Below the pieces are notes generated by a model, which made no database searches, was not told the DNA's origin, and worked only from the letters and a program-made list of their open reading frames with translations. A stretch of 38,175 nt of DNA from Candidatus Desulfatibia profunda (GTDB taxonomy: Bacteria; Desulfobacterota; Desulfobacteria; Desulfobacterales; UBA11574), in NCBI GenBank assembly GCA_014382665.1, contig JACNJH010000101.1, forward strand, positions 1 through 38,175. Reading direction: 5' to 3'. Shown here piece by piece: positions 1-8,387 of the stretch. The position numbers were made by a program, and so were the translations under genes. Position 1 is the first letter of the stretch, and the number at the start of each line of letters is the position of its first letter.

Positions 1-2
1 AT

Positions 3-488
3 CGCGCCAAGAGCTTGGGGCAAAAGCTTGTTGCCGCAGGATACCGATCGGCTTCACTGCAGGGAAACCTTTCCCAGAAACGCCGCCAGGCAGCACTGGA
101 CGGCTTTCGCGACGGGACATTTCAGATTCTGGTGGCCACCGATGTCGCCGCTCGCGGCATTGACGTTACCCGGATTTCGCATGTCATCAACTATGATATC
201 CCTTCCACCCCCGAGGCATACATTCACCGCATCGGACGGACAGGCCGGGCAACTCGCAGCGGCGAAGCTTTTACCCTTGTTACCGGAGAAGACAAGGATA
301 TGGTGCGCGCCATCAATCGAATCATCGGTTCTGAGATCGAGCAACGCACCTTATCAACTTTTGACTACGGATCACCAGCGCCTAATCGTGAAGGCCGCTC
401 GCAGTGGATCGGAAAACCGCAACGGAAATTATCCGGAGTGAAAAAGGGACGGAACAAAATGAAGTCACTCTCGAACTTTTTTATTTAG
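3..488 (+). CDS. DEAD-box ATP-dependent RNA helicase, C-terminal part (5' cut by window)
   Basis: This is the C-terminal RecA-like domain of a DEAD-box RNA helicase; the reading frame is open from base 3, so the start lies outside the window. Visible family motifs are ATDVAARGIDV (motif V) and YIHRIGRTGRATRSG (motif VI, with the arginine fingers), which close the ATP site in DEAD-box proteins that unwind short RNA duplexes. After motif VI comes a short basic tail (QRKLSGVKKGRNKMK) of the kind seen in RhlE-type helicases, which probably helps RNA binding. Which DEAD-box subgroup it belongs to cannot be settled because the DEAD domain is missing. It converges on recQ. Confidence 0.9.
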   Translation, partial: RAKSLGQKLVAAGYRSASLQGNLSQKRRQAALDGFRDGTFQILVATDVAARGIDVTRISHVINYDIPSTPEAYIHRIGRTGRATRSGEAFTLVTGEDKDMVRAINRIIGSEIEQRTLSTFDYGSPAPNREGRSQWIGKPQRKLSGVKKGRNKMKSLSNFFI

Positions 489-518
489 ACAAAACGTTAC
501 CGAATATAGAGAAAAGAC

Positions 519-538
519 GGGGGATATGGCTATCCCCC
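519..538 (+). terminator. Hairpin between convergent helicase genes
   Basis: GGGGGATA pairs perfectly with TATCCCCC over 8 bp with a 4-nt loop (TGGC), 31 bp after the RNA helicase stop. There is no clear run of T after it on either strand, so it is a plausible but weak intrinsic terminator between the convergent rhlE-like gene and recQ. Confidence 0.35.
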
Positions 539-574
539 TATGGTAATGTAGCCGCTGCAGATAGCAAACACGAA

Positions 575-2419
575 TCAACAATTTTTGGGCTTCCCTAGAT
601 GCTCCAAGATGAGACCCAAAAACTTTTCTCCGTAAAGCTCTAATTTCCGTTCACCAATCCCTGAGATGCGGCTCATTTCTTTTAAAGAGCGCGGCAAATA
701 CGCCACCAGTTCTTGCAAGGTACGGTCATGGAAGATGATATAAGGCGGCAGGCCCTGTTCTTTTGCCAGCTTCAGGCGCAAAGCGCGCAGTTTCTCCCAA
801 AGATCGGTTGAGGCTTGATCAACAAATTCGTTTTCATATTTACGGGTTGTGCGAGGCGGGTGCTTTGCTTTTATCGGCATTGGATCTTTGCGGAATCGGA
901 CGCTTTGTTCTCCCCGCAAAACAGGCCAGCTTTTATCCGTCAGTTTAAAGCCCCCTTTGCTCTCCAGATCTACGAAAAGGAGACCGGCGGCAATCATTTG
1001 GCGAAAAATCGACTTCCATTCTTTTTTGGAAAGGTCCGCGCCGATACCGAATGTGGAAATCTTATCATGCCTGAAGCGCTGAATTCTCTCATTGGTTGAT
1101 CCGCACAGCACATTGCTGAGATATTCAGCGCCGAAACGCTGTCCGGTTCGATATACACAGGAAAGTGCTTTCTGGGCGGCAACGGTTCCATCCCAGGTTT
1201 CGATGTCACCATGACAAGTATCACAGTTTCCGCACGCTTTGGGAAGTTCTTCACCAAAATAGCTTAACAACACCTGCCGTCGGCATTTAACGGTCTCACA
1301 ATATCCTAAAAAGGCTTCCAGTTTGCGGTGCTGGATGCTTTTATACTGTTCATCCCCTTCAGAGCGGTCCAACAATGCTCGAACGGCAATCACGTCGGAT
1401 AAACTGTAGATCATCCAGGCATCCGCTTTTTGGCCGTCACGTCCCCCGCGACCGGTTTCCTGATAGTAGGCTTCCAAACTTTTCGGCAGATCAAGGTGCG
1501 CAATGAAACGCACATCCGGCTTATCAATTCCCATCCCAAAGGCAATGGTTGCCACAATAATTACGCCCTCTTTATGGAGGAATCTTCGCTGGTGCAGCAA
1601 ACGGGTTCTTTGATCCATACCTGCATGATAAGGAAGCGCCGTATATCCTTTTTCAGACAGCCAGGCGGCGGTTGTTTCCACTTTTTTGCGGGTTAAGCAA
1701 TATACGATTCCCGAATCTTTTGGATGTTCCGCATTCAGAAAATCCAAAAGCTGTTTTTTCCATTTTTCTTTAAGCTCGATACGGTAACAGATGTTGGGGC
1801 GGTCAAAACTTGTGATAAATTGGGCCGCTTTCTCCAAATTCAGCTTTTTTATTATTTCTTTACGTGTGACCGGGTCGGCGGTGGCGGTCAGAGCAATCCG
1901 GGGCACTTTGGGAAAACGTTCGGATAAAATGGAAAGCTGAAGGTATTCCGGCCTGAAATCATGTCCCCACTGAGAAACACAGTGCGCTTCATCAATGGCA
2001 AACAAAGCAACTTGCGTATGATTCAGCAAATCTAGAAATCGATCGGTTGTCAATCTTTCAGGGGCAACGTAAACCAGATCCAGATTCCCGGAAACCATCT
2101 GCTTTTCAATGTCACGGGCGCTCTGCGGCGACAAGCTGGAGTTTAGAAAGGCTGCCCGGATGTTCAGTTGACACAGGGCATCCACCTGATCCTGCATCAA
2201 GGCGATAAGGGGGGAAATCACGACGCCGACACCGCTTTTCAGCATGGCCGGGATCTGATAACAGATCGATTTGCCGCCGCCGGTCGGCATCAGAACCAGC
2301 GCATCACGGCCGGCCATCAGATGCCGGATGATCTCTTCCTGGTTTTCCCAAAAGCTGTCATAGCCAAAACAGGATCGCAAAATGTCTTGCGGCGAAGTAT
2401 GGTTATGAATATGTTTCAT
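575..2419 (-). CDS. recQ: ATP-dependent DNA helicase RecQ
   Basis: 3'-5' DNA helicase for recombination and repair of stalled forks. The 614-residue protein has the full RecQ layout: Walker A PTGGGKS at about residues 45-51, the DEAH box at 143-146 followed by the RecQ-specific aromatic-rich loop ([13 protein letters not shown]), the second RecA lobe with [12 protein letters not shown], a zinc site of the RQC region (CETVKCRRQ, then CGNCDTC) near 370-400, and a C-terminal HRDC domain ending near residue 605. Its length matches E. coli RecQ (609). It is probably transcribed alone; the upstream methyltransferase on the same strand is about 140 bp away. Confidence 0.95.
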   Translation of the reverse strand: MKHIHNHTSPQDILRSCFGYDSFWENQEEIIRHLMAGRDALVLMPTGGGKSICYQIPAMLKSGVGVVISPLIALMQDQVDALCQLNIRAAFLNSSLSPQSARDIEKQMVSGNLDLVYVAPERLTTDRFLDLLNHTQVALFAIDEAHCVSQWGHDFRPEYLQLSILSERFPKVPRIALTATADPVTRKEIIKKLNLEKAAQFITSFDRPNICYRIELKEKWKKQLLDFLNAEHPKDSGIVYCLTRKKVETTAAWLSEKGYTALPYHAGMDQRTRLLHQRRFLHKEGVIIVATIAFGMGIDKPDVRFIAHLDLPKSLEAYYQETGRGGRDGQKADAWMIYSLSDVIAVRALLDRSEGDEQYKSIQHRKLEAFLGYCETVKCRRQVLLSYFGEELPKACGNCDTCHGDIETWDGTVAAQKALSCVYRTGQRFGAEYLSNVLCGSTNERIQRFRHDKISTFGIGADLSKKEWKSIFRQMIAAGLLFVDLESKGGFKLTDKSWPVLRGEQSVRFRKDPMPIKAKHPPRTTRKYENEFVDQASTDLWEKLRALRLKLAKEQGLPPYIIFHDRTLQELVAYLPRSLKEMSRISGIGERKLELYGEKFLGLILEHLGKPKNC

Positions 2420-2559
2420 CTAAAATGTTTCTCTTTGCTGAACATTTCATAACATTTAACTGTCATTACCCTAACGTTGCAAAAGCTAAGGGTGCCGTAG
2501 ATCCCCCGATAACGGGATCTTCGTTTCACTTTGGCATGTTTTTTATGCAACGACAGGGA

Positions 2560-3132
2560 TTATTTTTGCAGGACATAAGCAAGCCACATATCACCGGAGC
2601 CGGTCTTGGAAACCGACTTTGAAAAATTGCGTACCCTGAAACCGAGTTGCTCGAACATTTGCCGTAAAGCTTCGTCCTGCCACAGGTAAAATACCCGGCC
2701 GTGCGAACCTGTGCGGGTTCCTTCACCCTCCTTTAATGTTACCAGCACAATTCCATGGCGGGTCAGGGCCGAGGTGATGTTTTTGAAAACCGCTGAAAAC
2801 CGGTCCGACGGAATGTGGATAAGAGCGCCGGCCAGCAGGATCGCATCGACCTCCATAAAGGAAAAATCGTAGGTTTCAAAGTCGTCTTCGATGACTTCGC
2901 ACCCGGCATTCTCGCGGGCCAGTTGCGCCAGACCCGGCGATCGTTCCAGGCCGATGACCTCAAAACCGCGCTGTTTAAACCAGAACAGATCGCGGCCGCT
3001 GCTGCAGCCTGCATCCAGGATAAACGCCTCCGGCGAGAGTCTTGCGGCCAAAGGATCCAGAAACGATGACGGATCAATTGAAAAGGTCTTTTCATGGTAA
3101 GCCTGGTAATTTTCCTGATAGTAATCGGTCAT
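2560..3132 (-). CDS. Class I SAM-dependent methyltransferase
   Basis: A 190-residue small-molecule type methyltransferase. Motif I is seen as ILDAGCSSGRD (about residues 39-49), which binds SAM; an acidic residue ends the next strand (VIGLERS), and EDDFETYDF followed by AILLAGALIHIP are the later SAM-site strands. The C-terminus is FYLWQDEALRQMFEQLGF, typical of the Methyltransf_11/25 group. The substrate cannot be read from sequence or neighbours. The start lies just after a loose GGACTC stretch on the minus strand. Confidence 0.8.
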   Translation of the reverse strand: MTDYYQENYQAYHEKTFSIDPSSFLDPLAARLSPEAFILDAGCSSGRDLFWFKQRGFEVIGLERSPGLAQLARENAGCEVIEDDFETYDFSFMEVDAILLAGALIHIPSDRFSAVFKNITSALTRHGIVLVTLKEGEGTRTGSHGRVFYLWQDEALRQMFEQLGFRVRNFSKSVSKTGSGDMWLAYVLQK

Positions 3133-3403
3133 AATATGAGTCCTTTCAGTTGAATCGAGTTAAGCATGGATAAGATTTGCAGGATTAATCATTATCAGGT
3201 GGTCCTTTAAGTGTCCATAAAAAAAACGACATCGGTTTTTAGGTGAAATCCATCACAAATATCTTTTCACTTGATCCGTATCGTGCTAATCTTAATAAAT
3301 TTGTAATAACCTGAATCTTACATGAAAGTTGATCAGAATCTTTACCTAAATTGAATACAGCGGGCCCATTCAAAATTCAGGTAAAGGCGAGTTCATCAGG
3401 TGT

Positions 3404-4888
3404 TTGATGTTTAGTATCATGCCGGCAAAACTCAATTTTCAGAGAAGATTTTCAGCCATACTGGTTTATGGAAGGCCTCCATTGGTCTTTGGCGGAATGC
3501 TCTGCGCCCTGGCGGTCATGTGGAACCGCAGTCCGCTGCTCTATACCCTGGGAGTAACGCTGCTTTTTATTTCCATGAGCTTCGACCTGATCGACGGATG
3601 GTTTGCCACCCGCTTTCAGCTCCATTCCACTCTGGCCCATCTCGCCGACCGCGTCATGGACAAGATCGTCTTTTCAATCATTTTCCCGCTGGTGGCGGTC
3701 GGCAGCATGTGGCGCCTTCTGTTTACTTCGCCGGCTGGTACCAAGGCTGAATTACTGCACGGCATCTTGGTTCTGATCTTGTGCGTAACGGTTCTTATAC
3801 GCGACAATTTTGCCCACTTCATGCGTTTTTTTGCCATGCGCACGGGACCGGAACCTGAACCAAGAGAGTTTACTCGACTCAGAACCGTCGTAGCCGCACC
3901 GGTTGGCACCCTTTTATACGCGCATGCTTTTTTTGTTCCAAGCAGCCTGGATTCCAGTATCTATGCCTGGATTTCCTGGCTGGGCAATCTGCCCCTGCGT
4001 GTGTTGTTTATAATAGAAATACTCTTTTTAATCATCAACTTCGGATCTATCGCCGCGTACTGCCGTAAATACGGAACCTACTGTTTGGACGAAATCTGTG
4101 ACGAGGATGAACTCCTGCGGCGAAACATTTTGGCCTTTTTCCCCAATGCCTTGACCATCATGAATGCCATGATGGGGCTGCTGGCCGTGCTGTTTGCCTA
4201 TCAGGATCGCATTCGGGAGGCCTATCTGTTCCTGATCGGGGCTGCCATCTTTGACAAACTGGACGGGGCTCTGGCTCGAAAATTGGGACTGACGGAACCG
4301 CTGCCCGGCCAGGACCGGCCGCGCTATATCAGCCTGGGAGGTATTCTGGATGACATCGCCGATGCCGTCAGTTTCTGCATTGTCCCGGCCTGGATCTTTT
4401 ATCTGTTGCTCGCAGACTTTGCCGATCCCGTGATCCGGCAGCTTCCGGTGGGACTGATTGCCGTGCTGTATGCCGGTCTGGGGATCGGCCGCCTGGTCTA
4501 CTTTACCCTTGACCGCACTCCCATTCCCGGATTCTTTAAAGGCATGCCGACCCCGGCCGCGGCCTTACTGGTGGTTGCACCGTTGATCATGTTCAATCAG
4601 TCCGTTCAGGAAGCTTCGGAATTGGCCCGCTATTGGGGCATTTTCTGTTTCGGACTGATGATTTTCGGGGCGGTGATGATGAACTTTTATCCGATACGTT
4701 ACCTGCATCTCGGACGCTTTATGGACCGGCATTCCTGGTTCGGCCGGCTGAACATGCTGCTGTTGGTTGTCTCCATATTAACGCCCTATCTTGGATACGT
4801 GGCCTTAATCTATATGTTCCTGTATGTCCTTTCGCCCCTGATCACCGGGCGCATCCTGCCGAACCAAGAAAAAACAGACCAAAAATAG
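3404..4888 (+). CDS. Tandem two-domain CDP-alcohol phosphatidyltransferase
   Basis: A 494-residue integral membrane protein carrying two CDP-alcohol phosphatidyltransferase domains, enzymes that move a phosphatidyl group from CDP-diacylglycerol to an alcohol such as serine, glycerol phosphate or inositol. The first signature is at 61-86: DLIDG, then AT (where AR is usual), then A78 (where G is usual), D82 and D86; all four catalytic Asp are kept. The second is at 284-320: DKLDGALAR, then G312, D316 and D320, with a loop between R292 and G312 of about 19 residues instead of 8-9. Single-domain family members are about 180-250 residues, so this is a fusion or duplication. The second domain, lying among many membrane helices, looks most like phosphatidylserine synthase. 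Substrates are not known. Confidence 0.8.
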   Translation: MMFSIMPAKLNFQRRFSAILVYGRPPLVFGGMLCALAVMWNRSPLLYTLGVTLLFISMSFDLIDGWFATRFQLHSTLAHLADRVMDKIVFSIIFPLVAVGSMWRLLFTSPAGTKAELLHGILVLILCVTVLIRDNFAHFMRFFAMRTGPEPEPREFTRLRTVVAAPVGTLLYAHAFFVPSSLDSSIYAWISWLGNLPLRVLFIIEILFLIINFGSIAAYCRKYGTYCLDEICDEDELLRRNILAFFPNALTIMNAMMGLLAVLFAYQDRIREAYLFLIGAAIFDKLDGALARKLGLTEPLPGQDRPRYISLGGILDDIADAVSFCIVPAWIFYLLLADFADPVIRQLPVGLIAVLYAGLGIGRLVYFTLDRTPIPGFFKGMPTPAAALLVVAPLIMFNQSVQEASELARYWGIFCFGLMIFGAVMMNFYPIRYLHLGRFMDRHSWFGRLNMLLLVVSILTPYLGYVALIYMFLYVLSPLITGRILPNQEKTDQK

Positions 4889-5166
4889 ACCAATGGCCCT
4901 CGATTCCCGCCAAAGCCCATACCGATCCAAAGGAAACCGGTACCATCTGAAAAATTTTCATGAGTTTTCGGGTTAGCATTCCGGGGCTGGAGACTATGAT
5001 GGATACTTTGGAACCATCCTAACTGCTTTATCCGGTCAAACTGTATCCTTTGTATCCACCTGCCGCTCGCGGGTACTCCGTCCGTTTTTAAATCCGAAAA
5101 ATAATTCCGCCAAAATTCATTGTTATTTCATGATACTGCATTATTTTTTGGCCTGAAGACCAATTT
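4889..5166. other. Intergenic region before the ZraP-like gene
   Basis: No gene is seen. The stretch lies upstream of a sigma-54 promoter and is where enhancer-binding-protein sites would be expected. I could not pick out a convincing pair of activator sites by eye. Confidence 0.4.
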
Positions 5167-5181
5167 TGGCACAAGGTTTGC
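5167..5181 (+). promoter_or_regulatory. Sigma-54 (RpoN) -24/-12 promoter
   Basis: TGGCAC, five bases, then TTGC. The GG of the -24 element and the GC of the -12 element have the required 10-bp gap, and both hexamer and tetramer match the consensus exactly. It lies about 90 bp upstream of the ZraP/Spy-like gene and points at it. E. coli zraP is also sigma-54 dependent (ZraSR), which fits. Confidence 0.8.
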
Positions 5182-5230
5182 GCTATTATGAAAACAAACC
5201 CTGTGGGATAAGAAACATCAAACGATACTT

Positions 5231-5247
5231 GATGCACAGCGTGCATC
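5231..5247 (+). promoter_or_regulatory. Hairpin in the 5' leader of the ZraP-like gene
   Basis: GATGCAC, loop AGC, GTGCATC: a perfect 7-bp inverted repeat between the sigma-54 promoter and the ribosome binding site. It could be an mRNA hairpin or an operator; the sequence does not say which. Confidence 0.4.
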
Positions 5248-5269
5248 GATCATGAATGAAAGGAGTAAA

Positions 5270-5776
5270 ATGAAAATGAACACGAACCACTCAAAAACCT
5301 TGATTGCGGTTCTGGCGGCAATTGCCGTTCTGGGAATCGGAACTTATGCCTTTGCCGGCCGGGGCTGGGGTCACCATGGAGAATATGGATACGGTCACCA
5401 CATGTACGGCCATCACAATGATTACGGCCCTTCCGGAGACGACGGCGATGATTACGGCCCGGTCAGGGGCTACCGTGGCGATCTGCCCCGGGAGCAAAGC
5501 GAACAACTCGACAAGGAACGGGATGCTTTTTACCAGGCCACTGAAAAACTCAGAGGCGACCTCTACCAAAAAGAGCTGGCCTTGAGAAGTGAATTGGCCA
5601 AGGAGAATCCGGACAGCGACACGGCCGCTAAACTTCAGAAAGAAATTTCAGATCTCAGAGCCGATCTCGACCAGAAGCGGATCGACCATTTGATCAAGCT
5701 TCGCAAGGTAGCTCCCAACGCCGGAAGGGGCTGGGGCAGGGGATACGGCCCCGGTGGGGGATACTGCGGGCGATAA
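5270..5776 (+). CDS. Spy/ZraP-like periplasmic metal-binding protein
   Basis: Small exported protein of the Spy/CpxP/ZraP (zinc-resistance-associated, LTXXQ-like) type. An upstream in-frame ATG exists at 5252, but AAGGAG at about 5260-5265 overlaps that reading and sits properly in front of ATG 5270 or 5276, so I choose 5270. It begins with a Sec signal peptide (TLIAVLAAIAVLGIG...AFA), then a His-, Tyr-, Gly- and Asp-rich stretch with repeated HH pairs and DDGDD, then an amphipathic helical hairpin rich in E, K and L (about residues 75-145 of the longer reading), and a Gly/Arg tail with one Cys. The family acts as periplasmic chaperone and Zn/Cu-linked envelope-stress protein. A sigma-54 promoter precedes it and a strong terminator follows. 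Confidence 0.75.
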   Translation: MKMNTNHSKTLIAVLAAIAVLGIGTYAFAGRGWGHHGEYGYGHHMYGHHNDYGPSGDDGDDYGPVRGYRGDLPREQSEQLDKERDAFYQATEKLRGDLYQKELALRSELAKENPDSDTAAKLQKEISDLRADLDQKRIDHLIKLRKVAPNAGRGWGRGYGPGGGYCGR

Positions 5777-5804
5777 GCATTCATCCCATGCCTTTTTCCC
5801 TGGT

Positions 5805-5832
5805 AAGGGGCGGCCTTTCAAAGCCGCCCCTT
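5805..5832 (+). terminator. Rho-independent terminator after the ZraP-like gene
   Basis: AAGGGGCGGC pairs with GCCGCCCCTT over 10 bp with an 8-nt loop, followed by a T-rich tract (CACCTTTTCTTTTG). It sits about 30 bp after the stop codon. Confidence 0.85.
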
Positions 5833-5970
5833 CACCTTTTCTTTTGTCTGAACAATAGTCGGTTTCTGCTTGATCCCAATCAATTCCTTATATATTTTAA
5901 AGTGATTGTCAAAATAACGTTCCGTTTTACCAATCTCAGAACCATTTTTTAGGTCAACTGAACTGTTAAA

Positions 5971-7083
5971 CTAACCCGGAAAAGGCTTCAGGTTCGCCAG
6001 CTTTTCTAGAAATTCATCATATTGGTCGATCAGATTTTCCCAGGCAAAATGCTCCATGGCTTTGGAGAGATTTCGACGCAGTATCTGGAACCGGGAAGTG
6101 TTCGATATCCGCAAGGCAAGTTTGTCAACCAGATCGGCCTGGTCTTGATAGAGAACCTCTGAATGGTAATTTTGCGGGATGATTTCCGGATAGGAGAGAC
6201 GAGCGGGCAAAAGCGGGATGCAACCGTAACGGATCGCCTCGACCACCGCCATACCGAAATTTTCCTGTTTGGCGGTGCTGATTACAATGGCGCCGCGTTC
6301 CAGCCATTCACAGTATTTTTTCCGGGAAGGTTCATGGCCGTAGCGAACGATCCGGTGTCCGTAACGCTGTTGGGCGGCAATAAACTCTTTGGGGACCATC
6401 TGAAAATTTTCTCCCAAAAGCGCCAGGCGAAAATCGAGGTTTCGCTCGAGTACCGCATCCAGAGCGCAAAAAAAGTCTGCCGGATTCTTATCAAATTCCC
6501 AGCGGTGATTCCAGATAATCAGGGGAGGGGCTTCGGTGTGAGGCGGAAAATCGGATAAAGCGCCTTGAGCAGCAGGAAACAGGCATCCGGGGTAGAGGAC
6601 GTGTGCTTTTTTGCGGATAACCTCGACCACCCATTTGGGCCGGTATTCGGGCATCATGTTCAAAAAAGCGGGAAGATTTGAGAAAAACGCATCAAAATGG
6701 GTTTGCGAATTAAAAAGAACTCGATCGGCGGCCAAGGCGGTGGTGATGTCGGTGAAACCGAACTGAAAGTCCCGGGACTCACCGGGCGCCAGGGGATAGG
6801 TAAGCTGGTTTTCGTGAAAATATACCAATGACGGCGGACAGGATGGGCCGCAAAGCGCTTTAAAATCCGACAGGCTCATGAGATTGGTGCTGATGAAGCC
6901 GTCATAGTTTTTCAAGGAGGGAATTTTTTTGGCAAAATACAATGCCGCCCCGCGCATGCGCCACTTCCAGAAGCGGGACGGCATTGTGAACAGATAAATT
7001 TCGTGTTTGGAATGCGAGATTAAACCTTGAGCAAAATTTCGATGTGAGCCGCCGAAAAAAGGCTCTAAAAAAATAAATTTCAA
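5971..7083 (-). CDS. DUF3524/GTDC1-type glycosyltransferase (tRNA-queuosine mannosyltransferase family)
   Basis: A 370-residue GT-B glycosyltransferase. The N-terminus (FLEPFFGGSHRNFAQGL, then a WKWRMRGAALYFA block and YFHENQLTYP) matches the DUF3524 domain of animal GTDC1, now known as QTMAN, which adds mannose to queuosine-34 of tRNA-Asp. The C-terminal half has the nucleotide-sugar site of GT4 enzymes: ENFGMAVVEAIRYGCIPLLP with its conserved Glu. The length fits full-length members. The family match is strong; the exact sugar and acceptor in this bacterium are inferred. It sits near, but is not coupled to, the PP2C gene on the same strand. Confidence 0.8.
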   Translation of the reverse strand: MKFIFLEPFFGGSHRNFAQGLISHSKHEIYLFTMPSRFWKWRMRGAALYFAKKIPSLKNYDGFISTNLMSLSDFKALCGPSCPPSLVYFHENQLTYPLAPGESRDFQFGFTDITTALAADRVLFNSQTHFDAFFSNLPAFLNMMPEYRPKWVVEVIRKKAHVLYPGCLFPAAQGALSDFPPHTEAPPLIIWNHRWEFDKNPADFFCALDAVLERNLDFRLALLGENFQMVPKEFIAAQQRYGHRIVRYGHEPSRKKYCEWLERGAIVISTAKQENFGMAVVEAIRYGCIPLLPARLSYPEIIPQNYHSEVLYQDQADLVDKLALRISNTSRFQILRRNLSKAMEHFAWENLIDQYDEFLEKLANLKPFPG

Positions 7084-7149
7084 ACGGATGTCTCCGCTAT
7101 AAAGCAGTCCTAATAACTTAAATAATTAATCCAGCAACGAATCAACCAT

Positions 7150-8253
7150 TTAACCGGATTTTTCTATAAGTGTTTTTATCATCTCCTGCTCATCCGGGGA
7201 TAAAGGTTCAAATTTTACTTCAATTCCCTCGGGGCTTCGACTGATAACTTTGCCGGTGATCATGAAGGGACTATGGCCTTCGCCGACGGAAAAGGTCATC
7301 ATGATATCCTGCCCGATTGAAAATGATTCCCCGGTTTCGATAAATACGCCGTCGCGGTTTATGCTGCGGACGAAACTCTGGTAAGAACCGTCCTCGGTAT
7401 CGTATTCGACGGCGATTTTCGTTTTTTCCCGGGATATCTCGTCTTTCAGTTCAAGTTGGTCATCCTCCATTTCAAGGAGCAGGCCGTCGTCGGAAACCTC
7501 CTTAATCTTCAAGACGATAACGGTTATATTATCGTGTCCCCTGCGTTCATTGGAAAGATCCACTAAGGCTCGGCAGGCCTGATCAGGCTGTTTTTTAAGA
7601 ACGATATCACGGATCTCATTGGCAGAGACATTGTCACTTAACCCGTCGCTGCAGATTACCATGATGTCGTCCTTATGAATCTGAAGTTCGCTGGTATCGG
7701 GCTTTACCGTTTCTTCAACACCCACAGCCCGTGTCAGCATGTGTCGAAACTGTTTCCCCAACGGTTTGGCTCCCTTGGGGGCTATGGCTGCATGTTCGGC
7801 CGCCCAGGTATGCGGGACGTATAGGTTCTCGACGGCTCCTTTTCGAATCAGGTAGACCGGGCTGTCGCCCACGTTGGAGACAATCAGGGTATTGCCGGTT
7901 AAATAAATCGCCGACACGGTGGATCCCATGCCCTGGTAAGACTCCGAGCTCTGGGAATGCTGATATACCGATCGATTGGCCCGATGGATGCCGGCCACAA
8001 GATAGTTGGCCTCCTTGGAAAGCGAACTGTCAAAGGTGTCCATATCATCCGCTGTCATTTCAGGGTTGAATGCTTTCATGTGGTCTCGCAGGACTTCCAC
8101 CACCATTTTGCTGGCGACCTCGCCGGCCTTGTGTCCACCCATGCCATCGGCCACCACATAAAGTCGCATGTCATCATTTAGAAAGTAAGAGTCTTCGTTA
8201 CTTTCACGCCGTCTGCCGACATCGGTTATTCCAGCGGATTCAACTACTATCAT
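7150..8253 (-). CDS. PP2C-type protein phosphatase fused to a PilZ-like domain
   Basis: Residues 1-250 are a PP2C (PPM) serine/threonine phosphatase: ESNEDSY with D21, the metal-site ADGMGGH (D36-H41), GSTVSAIYL near 110-117, SDGLSD (D203) and GHDNITVIVL (D241), so all core metal ligands are present. Such enzymes usually oppose Hanks-type kinases; no kinase gene lies nearby. Residues about 271-365 resemble a PilZ domain: a basic start (SREKTK), the short SINRDGVFIET block in place of the D/NxSxxG motif, then VGEGHSPFMITGKVISR and VKFEPLS. The RxxxR c-di-GMP motif is degenerate, so ligand binding is uncertain. An Asp/Glu-rich linker (251-272) joins them. Confidence 0.85.
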   Translation of the reverse strand: MIVVESAGITDVGRRRESNEDSYFLNDDMRLYVVADGMGGHKAGEVASKMVVEVLRDHMKAFNPEMTADDMDTFDSSLSKEANYLVAGIHRANRSVYQHSQSSESYQGMGSTVSAIYLTGNTLIVSNVGDSPVYLIRKGAVENLYVPHTWAAEHAAIAPKGAKPLGKQFRHMLTRAVGVEETVKPDTSELQIHKDDIMVICSDGLSDNVSANEIRDIVLKKQPDQACRALVDLSNERRGHDNITVIVLKIKEVSDDGLLLEMEDDQLELKDEISREKTKIAVEYDTEDGSYQSFVRSINRDGVFIETGESFSIGQDIMMTFSVGEGHSPFMITGKVISRSPEGIEVKFEPLSPDEQEMIKTLIEKSG

Positions 8254-8266
8254 ATGATCACCCTTT

Positions 8267-8340
8267 GACCGGCCTGCTCCCCGCCGCGAAGCACTGACGC
8301 ATGTCAGAACCCCCGCCCTTCAGGGCGGGGAGCTTCACAA
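8267..8340. repeat. 74-nt structured repeat, copy 1
   Basis: This block matches 22358-22431 in the same orientation at 68 of 74 positions without gaps. Its outer arms GCTCCCCGCC (8276-8285) and GGCGGGGAGC (8324-8333) are inverted; inside lie two small hairpins, CTGAC/GTCAG and CCCCGCCC/GGGCGGGG. On the minus strand a GAAG precedes the CCCCGCCC hairpin, which recalls REP elements and the ends of IS200/IS605-type elements. It lies directly upstream of the PP2C-PilZ gene. Confidence 0.75.
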
Positions 8341-8387
8341 ATCCAGTTAACAACTCAACGAATCGACCATTTAACGAAGTTAAAAAA

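Noticed and set aside
2461-2530. c-di-GMP (GEMM) riboswitch-like stretch between recQ and the methyltransferase
   Set aside because: GCAAAAGCTAAGGG and a small GATC hairpin resemble part of the motif, but the first helix and tetraloop receptor are missing, and the orientation does not fit either gene.
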